64,000 bases of DNA from Paragyromitra xinjiangensis (lineage: Eukaryota; Ascomycota; Pezizomycetes; Pezizales; Discinaceae). The first letter of the stretch is position 1. Every line of letters starts with the position of its first letter. Below are positions 43,161-56,182 of the stretch, piece by piece. The notes beneath the pieces are model-generated. The model was given only the letters and a program-made list of their open reading frames with translations, made no database searches and was not told the DNA's origin. The position numbers were made by a program, and so were the translations under genes. Location of the stretch: NCBI GenBank assembly GCA_038503065.1, contig JBCAMK010000001.1:682001-746000 (forward strand), read 5' to 3'.

Positions 43161-44772
43161 GGGTTTTTGGCGCAAGGCTAGAGATAAAAGTGATGGGCAT
43201 GTTTTACGGAAACTTTACATTGTATATATGTATTCTTAGGTTAGGCTTGTGTACTACTAAAAGTTGATTCTGTATGAGGAAGTCATTGTATTCGCAAGAT
43301 TTTGCGGGACTACATATTTGGCGAGGAATTACCAAACCTTCACTCACTGGGTCTTTTTACCCGGAGATACCGATCAGCTAAAGAGGTCATGGCTACGAGT
43401 GATCAGAAATGATCCTAGACCCACTGAGGCCAATGACTGTAATGACACTTATAATGACCCTGTACTCAAATATGTTACACCGAGAAATTATTTCCCTAAA
43501 AAGAAAGAGAGGAAGCACACCTAATACCGTTCAACAGGAGCTTCCATCTAGGGAGGAAATTCCCCAATTGTCTCGGGTAATAGGTAACCGTCAAAACCAC
43601 CGAATACCTAATCTTTTGAAGTAAAAAGAGTGCTACCGATTATAAGAAATACCCCTTGGCAAACCCTCATACAATAAAAGCCGACGCTACGAAAACCACG
43701 AAAAGATTAGCTTGGAGTTATTTGACTAAGACACGAAATTTGTGATACACAGTGTTTATGGGCACGATACGTATACGCAAGCAGACACAAATGCAAGCAC
43801 ACCTTGCCAACGCCTCAAAAAAATAAAACATAACGAAATAAATATAAAAAAAGGACCCAAGATAATAAATACCATTCATAGTACTCCACGACAAAAGGGA
43901 TCATCCAGCATCTTAGGATGACTTACCTTTCCGGACACGAGCCGGGGATCTAAACGCCGGACCTTTCGGTGGAGCTTATTCAATGAGTCCTGGGACCAAG
44001 CCTAGACTGTTGCGCAATAGACGAGGTGCCCGATACCGATCCCAAGAAAAAGTCCTACTTGAACCTATCCCTCCTGGGGGCTCAGTTCCAACAATTTTCC
44101 TACATGCAGCATATGGAGAATCCAGCGCCAGGATTCGAACCTACATGTACGTTTTAGAGCTTCTCGCACCATTTACAATGTTGTATCTTGGAGCCTACAC
44201 GAAGGGCTTTGTGAACCAGTTGTACCATCCCAAAAAGTTCATGTCCAATCACGGGTTGTCACTCAGCTCACTTCACCTCTATTAGACAATGACTATATCA
44301 AAAGAGAATTTCTTCAGTAGCCTTTGTCTGCGTAACCACCACAGGGGCTTTGACAATGGTCTCTCCTCGGTAGCTCATAAACTGCAGGCAAATCTAAAGC
44401 AAAAGATAACTTTTCTTTCCAGCAGTTAAACGCGCCGCACATGGTACCAGCAAAACAACCCACCAAAATGTTTTCAACATCCAAGTCATCATCTTACGTA
44501 CGCCTCATCACTTCATCCCACCATTATAAACCCCACCCAACATTGCCCGACGAACCGACGAACCGAAAAAGGAAACACCGAGTCAACAAAGCACACAGTT
44601 CAAATAACAACGATAACTAACTACAGCAGAAGCGAAGTATAAAAGGAACCCATTTTTTTGTCGATCAAATTCTAACATGACAAAGAACCCCCCTATCGTC
44701 ATCACTCGCTGGCATCAAAAAATCATTACATTGCTAGTAGGTTTTTAAAAGCAAACATTTACCGTCCTTCAT
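43161..44772. other. 1.6-kb convergent intergenic region
   Basis: Lies between the TRM2 and SEC26 stop codons. It contains only short frames (43264-43524, 43983-44285) with no homology that I recognise. AT-rich, A-rich runs occur near 43810-43860. Confidence 0.5.
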
Positions 44773-47700
44773 CTATTTCTGCAACCCCTTCAATGAACCC
44801 AGAGAAAGTGCAAGTCCTTGAGATCTACTCCGGATACGTACGAACCCAGTGACCGGGCCATCTTCACCATCTTTTTCAATGGAAAGGTTCGCAAGAGCAT
44901 CCTCACCTAAAAACCAAACACGTTAGCCACCCACTCAAGCTCTTCCTGAACACTAAAATGGATAACCCACCAAAAACGCTCCTAGCATAAAGATTCGCAC
45001 TCAAAAATTGGCAATCTCCCTTGAGACTCGCCTCAGGTGTCAAACAAGCCATATTGGTACTCTTCATTAACTGGTCCAAGAACTCCCTCAAACTCTTCGC
45101 CTTGCTATTGATATTAACCTTGTTCTCCCACTCAAACTCAGTCCACATAGTTCTAAACTGCGTCTCGCTGCAGTATGCCGGCTGGATGTAGTCCATGATA
45201 TCTACATGCACGTCGTTCAAAATAACGACGTTTGTTTCTGTGGATGCCGGGCCGTCATAGACTACATTACCGAAAATGACCGCTGTGTCGGTGGATGAAA
45301 CTTTGATAGTTGCCTGCACAGAGTGGAAAGCGTGGGGGCCAAGATTCTGAGTCGTGGGGCGCTCGACAACTTTGAGATCACCAAGGGTGGCGAATTCAAC
45401 GGAGAGGTTCTGCAGGGTCTCGGTGGTCTGATTGACGAGCAGGACATCGAGGATAATATCGAATTGGTGGACCTTGACGTACGCTTCAGCGTAGACGGAA
45501 TCCGAGAAACCGGTGAGCTGAACAACACGGCTAAGCTTCGAGGTTAGATCCTCAACGCTGCCATCGCCGCCAGTGGCCTTCTCTAGATCGACCTCTACGA
45601 TATCAGTACCGTCAGTAGCAGACTTTTTGCTCAGCTGCCTAATCCCCAATACGTCATCAACGTGCACCATGTTCTTCCCCTTCTCCAGCTCTTCCTTAGC
45701 AACCCTCTTCTTCTCTTCAGCTATAACCATGGCCCTAAACGCCTTCCTAGTGTCCTCCAAAAAGACTGCTTCGATCTCCTTCTTCTGCTCAAATTCGGCG
45801 AGGGATCGGACACAGGACATGATCCTGTCAACGCTGTCCTCGTCAATTTGGGCCTTAACAAATTGGCTTTGGCCAACACGGATGATACTAATCATAATAA
45901 GCATCGCCTCTGCTTTAAGGGCATTAGTACGGGCGATATCCGACCCGATCTCTGCATGGCGCATGACAAGCTTCGTGAGAGTTCCAGAGAGAACAGATGC
46001 CAAATAATAGTCGCCATCAAGAATAAGAGAACGAAGTGGAGGTTTTTGCGAAGCTCTAACAGCTTCAAGCTTTGCCAGACTTGCAGATTCACTAGTGAGG
46101 GCACTCTCCGTAGCATAAGTGCCATCTGCAAGCACCTTCCGTGAACCAGTCGCAGGTCCAGCAGGTTTTGATGCTCCATTCGCCTGATCATCCTCCTCTC
46201 CCGGTTGCTCGTCCAAGAGCCGCTGTTCCGATGCAAGGATGGGGATTTCTCCTAAGCTTTGGCGGATCCGCTTCCAGGCTTCCCGGATGTCTTTCTGCTC
46301 AACACAGTATTCTCCAACAATCCACAGAGCTCCTCTATAAACTTTTCCAGTCCTGACCTCGCTCAAAGTTGACATAAGACGCTCGATAATAGATGAACGG
46401 AGAGCAGGGAATTTCTCAACGACCTCCTTCACGAATGCAATCACATCGACGGCGGATGAGTTGTTAAAATCGCTGATAAAATCCATAAGCAAACCAACAA
46501 CACCTGCTGCAACTTCGGAGAATCTGATAGCACAGTTGTGAATCGAGTGAATCAGCAGTTGTCTGTACTCGTTGTTCTAATAGGTGTTAGCAAAGCTCTA
46601 GGCAATCCAAACACGGAAATTATTGATACCTTCTCATAGTCTTGATCAACAGTCTTTGAAAGTTCCTTCTTGAGGAGCATGACCACTTCCTCAACGTTCT
46701 TACTCGATACCATATCCATGGCAATATCAAGAACTTTTCTCCGTACATCGATATCAGGGCTAACAAAAAGCACAAATTAACCCCAAGTCACTACCTCGAT
46801 ATAAATGGAAGAGCAACCAAGCTCAACGTACCTTGACAAGACACGCAAAACTTCCATAACCAGATCATCCAATACACCCTGATTCTTTCGTCGCAACTGG
46901 TCGACTTTATCAAGGACAATAAGCTTCACATTGTTGTCCGAGACCTTGATGCATAGTTCAATGAACTTCCCGGCAGCAGCCTTAATAGCTACCGGGTTAC
47001 TGGTCAATGTAGTCAATGATGTAGCAGCTTCATAGACAACGGTATTTGAGGATGCCTCCAGTAGGTCGAATATTAATCGAAGATATCTGGCCTATCCAAA
47101 AGTGAGAAAACTACCCCACCACCGTAGAAAACTCCAGAAAACACACCTTGCTTCCTGAATTGAGTACAGCATCCTTTCGGATAAACTCGATCAGCACAAG
47201 TTGCGTAAGCTCGTCCGAATTGGCAATACTGTCAAACACCGAGTTCAAGTACTCCAAAGCCTTTGCATGGGAAATGGCACTCAAAGCAGCAAACGCATTC
47301 CTCTTGCATGTATTGTCGCTCTCCGCCTGTAGGAAAGTCAGGATAAGGTCCGGAGCGTCCGGTATCAGGTGCTCCGAATGAGAGAATATAGATTGAATAG
47401 CAAGAACAGAGTTCTTGCGGACATATGCGTGACGGTGCTCAAGACATTGGCGAGCTGATGACAGGAGAGGCTCGAGAAGCTCGGGTTCACGAACTTTGCA
47501 GAGGAAACGGAGGGTTGCGCCGCGAATGTACTCGTTTGCGTGGAGGAGATCGTTCCGGATGCCATTGCTGTCCGAGTACATCATGTTAGTACATTCTGTA
47601 AAGATAACCATAACCTCCTAGTACCAAGCTAGTATATCTAGCACACTAAAAGTAACACTAACCAAACCAAAATCATCTCCTGCTTCAGCTTCCCACTCGC

Positions 47701-47967
47701 ATCATGCTTCGGGCATATCTCATAGTAAAAGTACAGCAGCTTCTTGAGCGGCTTGCTCTTGCTCGGCATGACGAAACGGATGATATGCATCAGCAGCTGT
47801 GGCATCGGGTCGCCATTCAACATGATGATCAAAATCCGGCGCATAGTGTCCAGCTTTGATTCATCAGTTCCCTTCTCCAGCTGCTGCTGGAGCTGCTGAA
47901 TCGACGGTTGGTCCGCGGCATTGTCAAGATGTACAATCGAGTACGAGTGTTCGAGAAAAGACGACAT
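44773..47967 (-). CDS. SEC26: SEC26, coatomer subunit beta (beta-COP)
   Basis: Beta subunit of the COPI coat for Golgi-to-ER retrograde transport. It starts [20 protein letters not shown]. Exon 1 (47967-47663) splices to 47567, giving [20 protein letters not shown], the hallmark adaptin-N block; that intron has an ACTAAC branch point. Exon 2 ends at 47147 and exon 3 begins at 47091. Further HEAT-like repeats follow, then [13 protein letters not shown], an acidic low-complexity linker ([14 protein letters not shown]) and the coatomer beta C-terminal appendage ([20 protein letters not shown]). A short last exon (44909-44773) ends [10 protein letters not shown]. About seven exons in total. Size and domain order are normal. 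Confidence 0.95.
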
Positions 47968-48677
47968 ATTTGCGGGGAAGTTCTCGCAGTGGTCGTTGTG
48001 GTCGGATCGTTAGCCTCGAATAGTTAGTTGATAAGGAGGGGGCTTCGGTGGTTGAGGCTCGTGGGTAACGTCGTAGTTGGTATTAATTGAGGGGTCCGAG
48101 CTTGTAGTAGTGGGGAGACGATATGTAATGAAGCCGGCGGAGATGTCTGAAACAGCGGCGGCGATGCTCCCCAATAGCTGTATTGGACGGAGCGGGCGTG
48201 GAGGGGAAGAAGCGGGCGAAAACAAGCAATGGCCTTTTTTGGAGAAGCGAACACTGTGGTGTTTTTGTTGTCTGTTGAACTCTCCCAGGGGTCCATGTGT
48301 CTTGGCGTGTGCCCCACTCTACGCTGAGGACAGTTTTCACGATCACGAGGAAACAAACAATGGAATCTCCAACCCAACACGAGGAAACGAAACTCCATTA
48401 ATACACCTCCGAAGGACCAGCTTCTCAACCAAAAAGAAGAAACAGCTATGATACAATCGAAGGAAAACAATTTCAGAAAAGCAACTTATCCTCCTATTCA
48501 CCAGGCAATACTCGAAACAGGCCCCAAAAAATAACAACCTAAAGCTCAATACAATGGCCCAAACCCCAACTTCACTGGAAAGAACCCATGGCAAGAAGAA
48601 AATTGACCCCCGCATTACCGTAGTTCCAAGAACCTATGCTAAACACTCCTATCCAGCCTTTCCTTCTCTCGCAGCCC
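47968..48677. other. SEC26 upstream region
   Basis: A 710-bp interval holding the SEC26 promoter and the 3' end of the next gene. Short overlapping frames on both strands have no homology that I recognise. Confidence 0.5.
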
Positions 48678-49910
48678 CTATCGCCTCAAGATCGACTCCC
48701 ACACTGCTGCCAATCCTGCAATCCCTGCTCCGATAAGCTGCGTCTCCCTCCCTACGCCTGCCTCCACGACCTTCAAACTTTCGCCTCCCAAAAGCCCCAG
48801 AAAGTTGAAGCCTTTATAATGAACCAGATATGCAACGAGCGCTTTTGTCACAGCAAATGTGAGAGGATCAGTCTTGTACTCCTCAGTTGAAGTGGAAATA
48901 GTAGGATCATATGGCTTTGAGCGTGCCACACTGGCTGCCGTGGCAGTCAAGTTGAAGAAATACGCATTCCCCAAAGGAACCAGGATTGCCGTTGCCAACC
49001 ACGCCAGGAACGGGCCCCAGAAGTCGGCTGTCAGAAGAACGAAAAGATCCGGCAGTAGGAGGTAGCATGGAGCCGTGTTGATGGCCGATATGGCGGGGAT
49101 TCTGACCATATGAACAAATGGAATCAACCGATACAACAAAAACGCCGCCTCATACGCCAAAGTCACCGCATTCACAGAAACCACATTCGACAGCCTATCA
49201 CGTAGGTCTGTTGCACTTCCCCGAATTGAAACTCTCTCAACCGCCTTCATCGCACTATCCTTGATCGCGTTCGCGCCATTCTCAATCGCATCTGCAACAA
49301 CCGCCGGGCTAGGCGGAATTGGAGCTTTCGTCACATCTTGGACTGTTCTGACAGCTCTCGGGGTATGAACTGTGAGCTGACGCGACCCAGACCGCAGCGT
49401 GCGTTCTGTTAAGGAGGGTGCTGGGCTAACAGACTCTTCTTCCCCACTACTTATCACGAACAATCAGACGAAATATCACGGGAAAAACGCCTCGTGAGAA
49501 CATACGTAGAAAGATCAGCTGAGTCCCCACGCGCATTTCGGCTCGCTCGCCACTTTGATCGTGTTGCCGCATAGGACGGAGCGACCAAGATAGTGTGGTT
49601 AGAAGCTTTTGTAGGGGATCGTGAACCTTTTGCAGGTGATCGTGAGCTAAGTGTATCGTAGTATGCGCCGAAGGTGGAGTCGTTCGTGAGATCACTTGCA
49701 TGGGTGTTTAGATAGTCCATAAGCAAGCTCTCAATGTCGCTCTTAAGGTACCCATCGGTCCTGTAACCCAGCAACGTCAGTCACAGCCGTACGCGACGCG
49801 TAAAAGTAGGTTGTGAAGCAGAGGAAAGCAAAAACGTACGGAATACCGAGCTGGTCACAGAGCTCGACAAGCTCTACCTTCCTCTTTTTGCTCACCCAGA
49901 GAGAAGACAT
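48678..49910 (-). CDS. Fungal SAP-like domain membrane protein
   Basis: Predicted integral membrane protein of a family that I know only as conserved hypothetical in ascomycetes. Three exons: the first from 49910 encodes MSSLWVSKKRKVELVELCDQ then LGIP; the second starts near 49762; the last ends at 48678. The N-terminus (KRKVELVELCDQLGI, TDGYLKSDIESLLMDYL) has the two-helix pattern of a SAP/HeH fold, which usually binds DNA or chromatin. A Ser/Pro linker with SPAKGSRSPTKAS repeats follows. Three or four hydrophobic segments then appear (LAYEAAFLLYRLIPFVHMV, NTAPCYLLLPDLFVLLTADF, FLAWLATAILVPLGNAYFF, and a weaker one near the C-terminus). The combination recalls inner-nuclear-membrane proteins of the Src1/Heh type, but no MSC domain is present, so that role is speculative. 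Confidence 0.75.
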
Positions 49911-50571
49911 TGTGCGCGTAACGCAGATACCAGGTGACTATCGCGATATAAGCGACGTAAGTGGTTTGTTTTGATCTGAAATGTGGGGGAGAAGCTTGGG
50001 GTGATGATGTGGGTGGGTGAGATGTGCGGTGATGTTGACAGTTAGGCAGAAAGGCACTCAAAGGCGGGGGTCCTGCGGGATGTTTAGCGCCTACCGCGCA
50101 TCATCATACAAATTAGTCTGGGGTGCTGTAAACAGAGGCCACGTGAGCCGTTTCAGGCACCGAGTGAATCTCTACGGAGCGAAAAGCAAGAATATGAGAT
50201 GCCTAAAACGTTGTTAAATTTGCGTGAGGTGATTTTCATCTCGGCAGCCATCCAGAACGAGATTGCGATGCTGAAGTCATAATCATGAATTATCACTCGT
50301 GAATTCTTAGCGAGCCAAGGCCTACATGCTACCGTTTCTGAGACCAACTGGAAACCTGCATTCGATTTATTCTTTATGGTAGGTCCTTGTCACAATTATT
50401 AGGCCAAATAAATTACCTCAATGATTTCAAGGTCCGATCTCCAGCTGCATAACATCAGTCTTGATCATAAATATGATCCGAGAGAGACCTATCACAATGA
50501 GAGACCGCGTCCCCTTCCAAAAATAAAAGCAGTGGAAGATATAATATCATATTATACCTAGAAAGATCTAG
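49911..50571. other. Intergenic region
   Basis: Lies between the SAP-like gene start and the stop of the Cup1-like gene. It contains a CACGTG E-box at about 50140. No gene is supported. Confidence 0.45.
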
Positions 50572-51565
50572 TTAAGCGGCTGGTGCCTCATCTATCCTTT
50601 CTTCTTCTTCCTCTTCTACTTTCTTCATCCTATCCCTCTTTCGTTTCGGCCCTCCAATAGGTTTCGAGTCCTCCATGCCTTCAAAGTCTGCAAGTTCCCC
50701 AACCGAAGTTTGAGGGCTCCTGATATACGGTGAATAGGTAGCCTCCCACTGTCCCTTCTCTTCACGAAACTCTAGCTTTGGACTCTTCACAAGTATTCTC
50801 TTCCACATCCTCCTTTTAAATCTTGGTGTCAATCTATGCGGCTTCGCACACTTTGGCATAGGCAGCTCTGTCAGTGCTTTTCGCTTCGGCGGCTTTGGGG
50901 CCTCTAGGCCACGCGTCAATCGCTCTAGTCTGTCTAATTCCGCAGAATCGAGAGGAGGAAGAATGCGTCTAAGCAGCTCAGAGTGGTGCTTATAGAGCAT
51001 ATTGATCTCCCGACGTTTCGAGATAGGGCTGCCCCAGGAGTTTGTAGCGGGTATTTTGGGCTTAAGAGACATAGTGATATTTCCGCTTTGACGTTGGGAG
51101 ATTATCAGAGCTCGCAGCGCAGGGGACATGTGAGGAGGAACTGTCTTGGGATCTCCGGGGATAAGAGGTACAGGCTCGCGTTCTAGAGCTTGGTTTATGA
51201 TGGGCTTTAGGATTCCGTTTTGTTAGTATTTTGAGAAGTCTAGTGGTTCTTTTGTACCTTACGGTTCATAAAATTCAATTGGAACCACAAACCTCCAAAA
51301 GTTCATGCTTACGCCGGCCTGTGTGCCCGTAACTCATTCTCAAAACATTTTGCAGTGTTTTTGTTTCACCAGCATTCGCACGGATGAGGACAGAGAGCCC
51401 ACGCCGGCCCTCTTTGAGCAGCTTTGTGGCACGCCATCCGTCAATCACCTTACGGTTTTGTCGAAAGCGCAGCTTGATATAACGAGTCATGTAGTTGCGG
51501 GCTACGTCATCATAGAGAACAGATGCCTGACGCAGGAGCTTCCGAAAGAGTGGAATCGGTTCCAT
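50572..51565 (-). CDS. LYR-motif protein, Cup1-like
   Basis: Member of the fungal Cup1-like group of the complex-1 LYR superfamily, whose better-known members act in mitochondrial Fe-S or complex I assembly; the exact role of this group is unclear. Exon 1 (51565 to about 51284) encodes IPLFRKLLRQAS (the LYR-type helix, here LFRKLLR), YDDVARNYMTRYIKLRFRQN and a basic stretch. The intron has a TACTAAC branch point and joins HELLE to PIINQALEREPVPLIPGDPK. Exon 2 contains SLKPKIPATNSWGSPISKRR, the group-typical NxWG motif, then a basic Pro/Lys-rich tail and an acidic end (EEEEERIDEAPAA). It is divergent from MBP1. Confidence 0.82.
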
Positions 51566-52256
51566 TGGGTAGTGAATGCTATTTAATAAACCCCCTGCTT
51601 TACACTTCGAATTTTCATGAGAGGTTCCTCCATTACGCGGTCATGTGATGCCTTGGCATCCTTATAGATATTGAAGCTTTTTGTTGGTGGCGCTGCTGTT
51701 GTGACTGCCCTAAAAGGCTAAGATCATCGCGGGAAAAGTCAGCAAAAATTTCCCGAAATAGGAAAGAGGTTGGGCGAGCCACGCGCGCATGTCTCGGAAC
51801 GCCAGCAAGACGCGCGCTCTTCTCCGCAGCAGATCGCGACTTCCCTCAGATCTTTTCACGACTCAGATCCCGCTGTCAGCAAGTTATTCAGGTCTGTCGA
51901 GCCCCCTGCAGCCTCAATCCCTTTTGAAGTCCACCCAGGGACCATCAACATAGCAACAGCAACGAAAACAACGCGAGTTCTCGCTCTCGTCGCCTGTTGT
52001 CCCCCCGCGTTGCTCTCTCGCCGTGTGTCTCCGCTCCTCGAAGGGTCTGGGGTGTCACCTGTCTCGTCAACGTACATACTTCATTTCTGTCCCCGCTCTA
52101 CCACTCTACACGCTTCGCTTCTACCCCCTTGGCTCCCCGCCCCCCACCCGCCCATCAGCGCTAGTGAATTTCTCTAGCAACATTGCCCCCCTCAGACAGT
52201 CTTTTACGCCCGTTCTTCTGTACGCTGCCCGAGTTCATTTCATCCCTTTCCGGGAG
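51566..52256. promoter_or_regulatory. Cup1-like/MBP1 promoter with ACGCG cluster
   Basis: ACGCGCGC occurs at 51781-51788 and 51810-51817, with further ACGCG or CGCGT cores near 51971 and 52006. TCGCGGGAAAA at 51727-51737 resembles an E2F/MBF site. ACGCG is the core of the MCB box bound by Mbp1-type APSES factors, so autoregulation of MBP1 is possible. An upstream open frame starting at ATG 51789 (~57 codons) would lie in the leader if transcription begins before it. Confidence 0.55.
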
Positions 52257-54864
52257 ATGGCCTCCTCTTCCAGACCTCAAAAATTTGCCCGCAGCGGTTC
52301 ATCGTCTCTAACCGCTACTACCTCTATGTACCAGCCATCTGCCGTTGGATCCTTTGCGACTAACGGCTCCGCCTCAGTGGCTTCGACTCCTCAAGGAACC
52401 CCTCCTCCTCCACCCCCGCATCTTGCCCGTATGGATGACTCGAAACCCACAATCTTCACCGTAGGTCACCCTGAATAATCCTGGAATATGGGAAAGGAGG
52501 AGATGTATTTTTTTAGGGCATTTGCTAAATTATTTCATTTTTTTCTGGAGGTGTTTAGGCCACCTATTCGGGTGTTGCGGTTTTTGAAATGCCAGTAAAC
52601 AACGTTGCGGTCATGCGACGACGCCATGACTCCTGGTTGAACGCAACCCAAATTCTGAAGGTGGCTGGTGTAGAAAAGGGGAAACGGACAAAGGTATTAG
52701 AGAAAGAAATCCTTAACGGTCAACATGAGAAGGTTCAGGGTGGATATGGAAAGTATCAAGGCACATGGTAAGGATATCTTCCTATTCATACATTAGCACT
52801 CGCTGATCCCTTCTTTAGGGTTGACTTTGAACGAGGTCGGGAATTTTGCCGTTCTTATGGTGTAGAGGAATTACTTGCTCCCTTACTTGATCTGGATGTC
52901 CTAGCAGCAAGCGGACCCGATTCTACTCCTACTAAGGAACAAGCTATGGCAGCAAAACGAAAACGAATGTACAATCCTAGCCTGAGCCAGGCCAATGGAA
53001 ATACAGGACCTTTATTCCCCCCTATATCTTCTACCGTCACCAATGCCTTCAGTGCCCTCAGCAAGTCCACATCACGGATGGACTCACAGGAAATACGGAC
53101 AGGGTTTTCTCAGAATTCAGTATTATCATCGCAGGGCACTGTTCGCCCACACGAAACACATAGTCAAGAGACTTGGCCGCCAAGTCTTCCCACAGAAACC
53201 AGTTTTCAATCTCAAACCCAACCTGATTCTACGTACTGTTCCCAAACTCTACCTGTGCCTGAGCACGATTCACAAGAGCCGCCACGGAAACGGGCACGCC
53301 CATCCACCCCAATCAATGAAGCACCTGCCCACTTTTTCCAGCCACAAGTTGATACTCCATTAAGGCCTGTACAGCCTGTAATAGCCGATAATGTGCCAGA
53401 CTCGGAGCATGCACGGCAAACTTTGATGAATCTTTTTATCAACCCTGAGACTGATTCCTCTGTACTCTCGCAGTTGGATACACTCACTCCTGAACAAATT
53501 GATATTCCTCTCGATTCAACGGGTAGTGCCGCAATACACTGGGCGGCGTCTCTAGCTCGTGTACCTCTCATCCGGGCTCTAATAGCGAAAGGTGCTTCGA
53601 TATATCGAGTCAACCATAGTGGTGAATCGGCATTAGTTCGTGGGTGTTTTGTGACCAACAACTTTGACCAATTTTCGTTCCCCCAGCTCCTCAATCTCCT
53701 CCACCCCACCATCCCAATTGTCGATAACAACGGCCGAACTATTTTGCATCACATTGCCGTCAAGTCTGGAATGAAGGGACGGAGTGCAGACAGTCGATAC
53801 TATCTTCATTGTTTACTGGAGTTTGTAGCTAAGCATGGTGCTTCTTCTACAAGCCAGCGGACAGGAGGACCGAAGGTGATGAGTCTGGCTAGGTTTATTG
53901 GAGAGATTGTCAATGCTCAAGATAAGAGTGGGGATACTGCATTGAACATTGCTGCTAGGATAGGAAACAAGAGCATCATTCAGCAATTGTTGGAGATAGG
54001 TGCGGACTCAAGTATACCGAATCGGGCAGGATTGAGGCCGATTGATTTTGGTGTTGGAGGAGAGCCAGCACCGGTGCCGAGTCGGAGGGAGCAGACATGG
54101 ATTGCACCACCTGTTGTTGTGCAGAAACGACAGGATATTGTTAACCGTAAGTTTCCTGATGCTTCTAGGCTGTTTCCGATTATTCTAATAGAGCCTCTCT
54201 CTATACAGTAATAAAAGATGCGATTGCTGGTCTTGAGAAAGACTTTCAGGGTGAGATTGAGGCAAAGCAGGAGCAAGTTATGGTGACCCTAAATCAATTG
54301 AGGGAGGTCACTTTGAAGCTCGGCAAGGAACGCGAAAAGATGAACCAGCTTCGTCAGCGAAGTCGACAGCACTCGGAACTCCGACAACACTGTCAAAATC
54401 TGCGCCGGGCCATCGAAGAAGAAAACTCTCGGTTTCGAGAGAAGCTCGGAACCACAAACGGCAATGCCCCTGGTATGAATGGGGAGCGATTAGACCCCGA
54501 CGCACCCTTCAAAATTCTGCCAGAGCTGATGGCACCCGTTACGGATGCTAGAAATCTAAGCCCGCAACAACGAGAATACCTGCAGTCGTTACCTTCCGCA
54601 TCTGTTCTTAAGGCTCGGGCTAGAGCTTATAGGACGAACGAAGATATGCTTCGGGAGGTTGCAAGCAGGCTACATGATCGAAGCACCGAGCTGGAGGATA
54701 AATTTAGGAGGGTAGTTTCGTTGTGCACGGGGGTGGATGAGGATAGGGTTGACTCGCTGCTGGAGGGGTTGGTACAAGCTGTGGAGAGCGATCCTGGGGA
54801 GGTGGATACGGCGAGGGTTAGCAGCTTTTTGAGAAAAGTTGATGAGAGCATGGGGAGGGATTGA
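52257..54864 (+). CDS. MBP1: MBP1/RES2-type APSES transcription factor
   Basis: DNA-binding subunit of the MBF-type G1/S transcription complex. Exons 52257-52460, 52559-52767, 52819-54146 and 54209-54864 give 798 residues. The N-terminus is Ser/Pro-rich. The APSES/KilA-N domain (about residues 65-170) has [40 protein letters not shown] and, across intron 2, the junction GKYQGTW to [21 protein letters not shown] Gln/Ser-rich region with KRKRMYN follows, then ankyrin repeats ([55 protein letters not shown]). The C-terminal coiled coil ([19 protein letters not shown]) is where Swi6 partners bind. Length and order are those of Pezizomycotina MbpA/Res2. Confidence 0.95.
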
Positions 54865-56182
54865 ATATCGTGAGGATGTGAGCGTTGTTATGGACGTCGT
54901 TGGATATTTCTGGTGTACGATTTTATCTTTAAAGGCGTTTTTACGTTTGCTCTTTTTCTTACGCCAAATTCTTCTTCGGACTGGGTGTTTTGAGGGGTTA
55001 TCTTCGACTCTACTTTCTCGAATTTACAAATTAAAATTGAGACGGAATGGTACCGTCTCGTCTCGTTATGTCTTTGGGGTGGTGCGGTGCATCGGGCGTC
55101 CAGATTTATTATGTGACCTTCCTTTCCTTCTATTTTGTTTTGCTTATCTAGCTTTCTTTCCGTTTATTTCCTGAGCTTTCTTCCTCTTTGATTTAAAGTT
55201 CATTAAAAAAAACTCTTTTTCGTGGTAGCCTTAGTTACTAATATGTTATTTCCTTCTTTTATCCTCCTTACCTCTTGTTTATACGTATTACGTTTCCTAT
55301 GTCGTATGTCTGGTCGTTTTGCTTTTCTTTTAGTGGTGAGGCTGGTTTTGGCGGGGGATGGTGGGTAACAAAGACACTAGTCTGGGGAACGGGGCACTTT
55401 CTGTTTATAGCTACGATTATTGTGTACAGAAGCTAGGCTGAAGAAACATGGACTCTGGGGATGATTGGAGTTTTTTTCGACTCATGAATTAGTGGATCTT
55501 TGAGCGAAAGTGATTGTTTGTGCAGATGTGCTCCTGGGGATGGGCGTAGCCGCCAATGGTGAAGGTTTTTGAGGGCTGTGGCTGTGGCTCCACTCCCCTT
55601 GTGGACGGATAGATTTCTGTTTTTGAGGACCCTTTGTTTAGTGTTTTGTATTTTTCCGGAGTTGTGTCCGCGGGATTGAGACCCGAGTGATCGTTTGTGA
55701 TTTTTATCTGCTGGGTTGCTTTCCAAGTATTCATCTAACCGCCGAACCCCAACTTAACGAACCCCAAAAACCCGCGTCCAAGCCAAGGTATAGGTACTCC
55801 AGCCCCGCTTCTGAGTGTGTTTGTCGTCTAACCTGAACAAGGTTTATTGGCTAGAATGCCAAATGCCATGGTTTGCGTTTATCTTTCGGGCTTGGACTAA
55901 CAACAAGAGTCGTAATTCTCATCACGATCCGTCATCTTCTTACCATGTTTTGCTGCGTAGTTGCATGCGATATTTTTGTACCTTTAGCCAATGGGATCAT
56001 GGTTAAATAAAAACAAGCGGTCGACTCAGCAAGTTTAGGCCCTTGAAGTTCTAAATTTTTAATCTACGTGTATCTTCGCAAGAGTTACGGCGTGCCTTGC
56101 CGAAGGGTATCGAATTTTCTACTAGCGAGTGAGATCTGATGACCTTCTGTCTACCAAAATTGATGTCAAATTTTTTGTCCTA
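54865..56182. other. 1.3-kb convergent intergenic region
   Basis: Lies between the MBP1 and GNAT stops. T-rich DNA at about 54900-55350 is likely 3' UTR and spacer. Short frames at 55433-55734 and 55815-56006 lack homology that I recognise. Confidence 0.5.

Noticed and set aside
44125..44150. tRNA T-arm-like GGTTCGAATCC on the minus strand
   Set aside because: The T-stem has a mismatch, and no matching acceptor strand, D-arm or anticodon arm is found in the 60-90 nt upstream. Chance or a tRNA remnant.
43983..44285. 100-codon frame between TRM2 and SEC26
   Set aside because: No homology recognised, no promoter features, and it lies in a convergent 3' region.
51770..52177. 135-codon frame upstream of MBP1
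   Set aside because: It lacks an ATG at its start. From ATG 51789 another frame gives only about 57 codons, so at most it is leader sequence.
55433..55734. 97-codon minus-strand frame after MBP1
   Set aside because: Low-complexity product and no homology recognised; most likely untranslated DNA.
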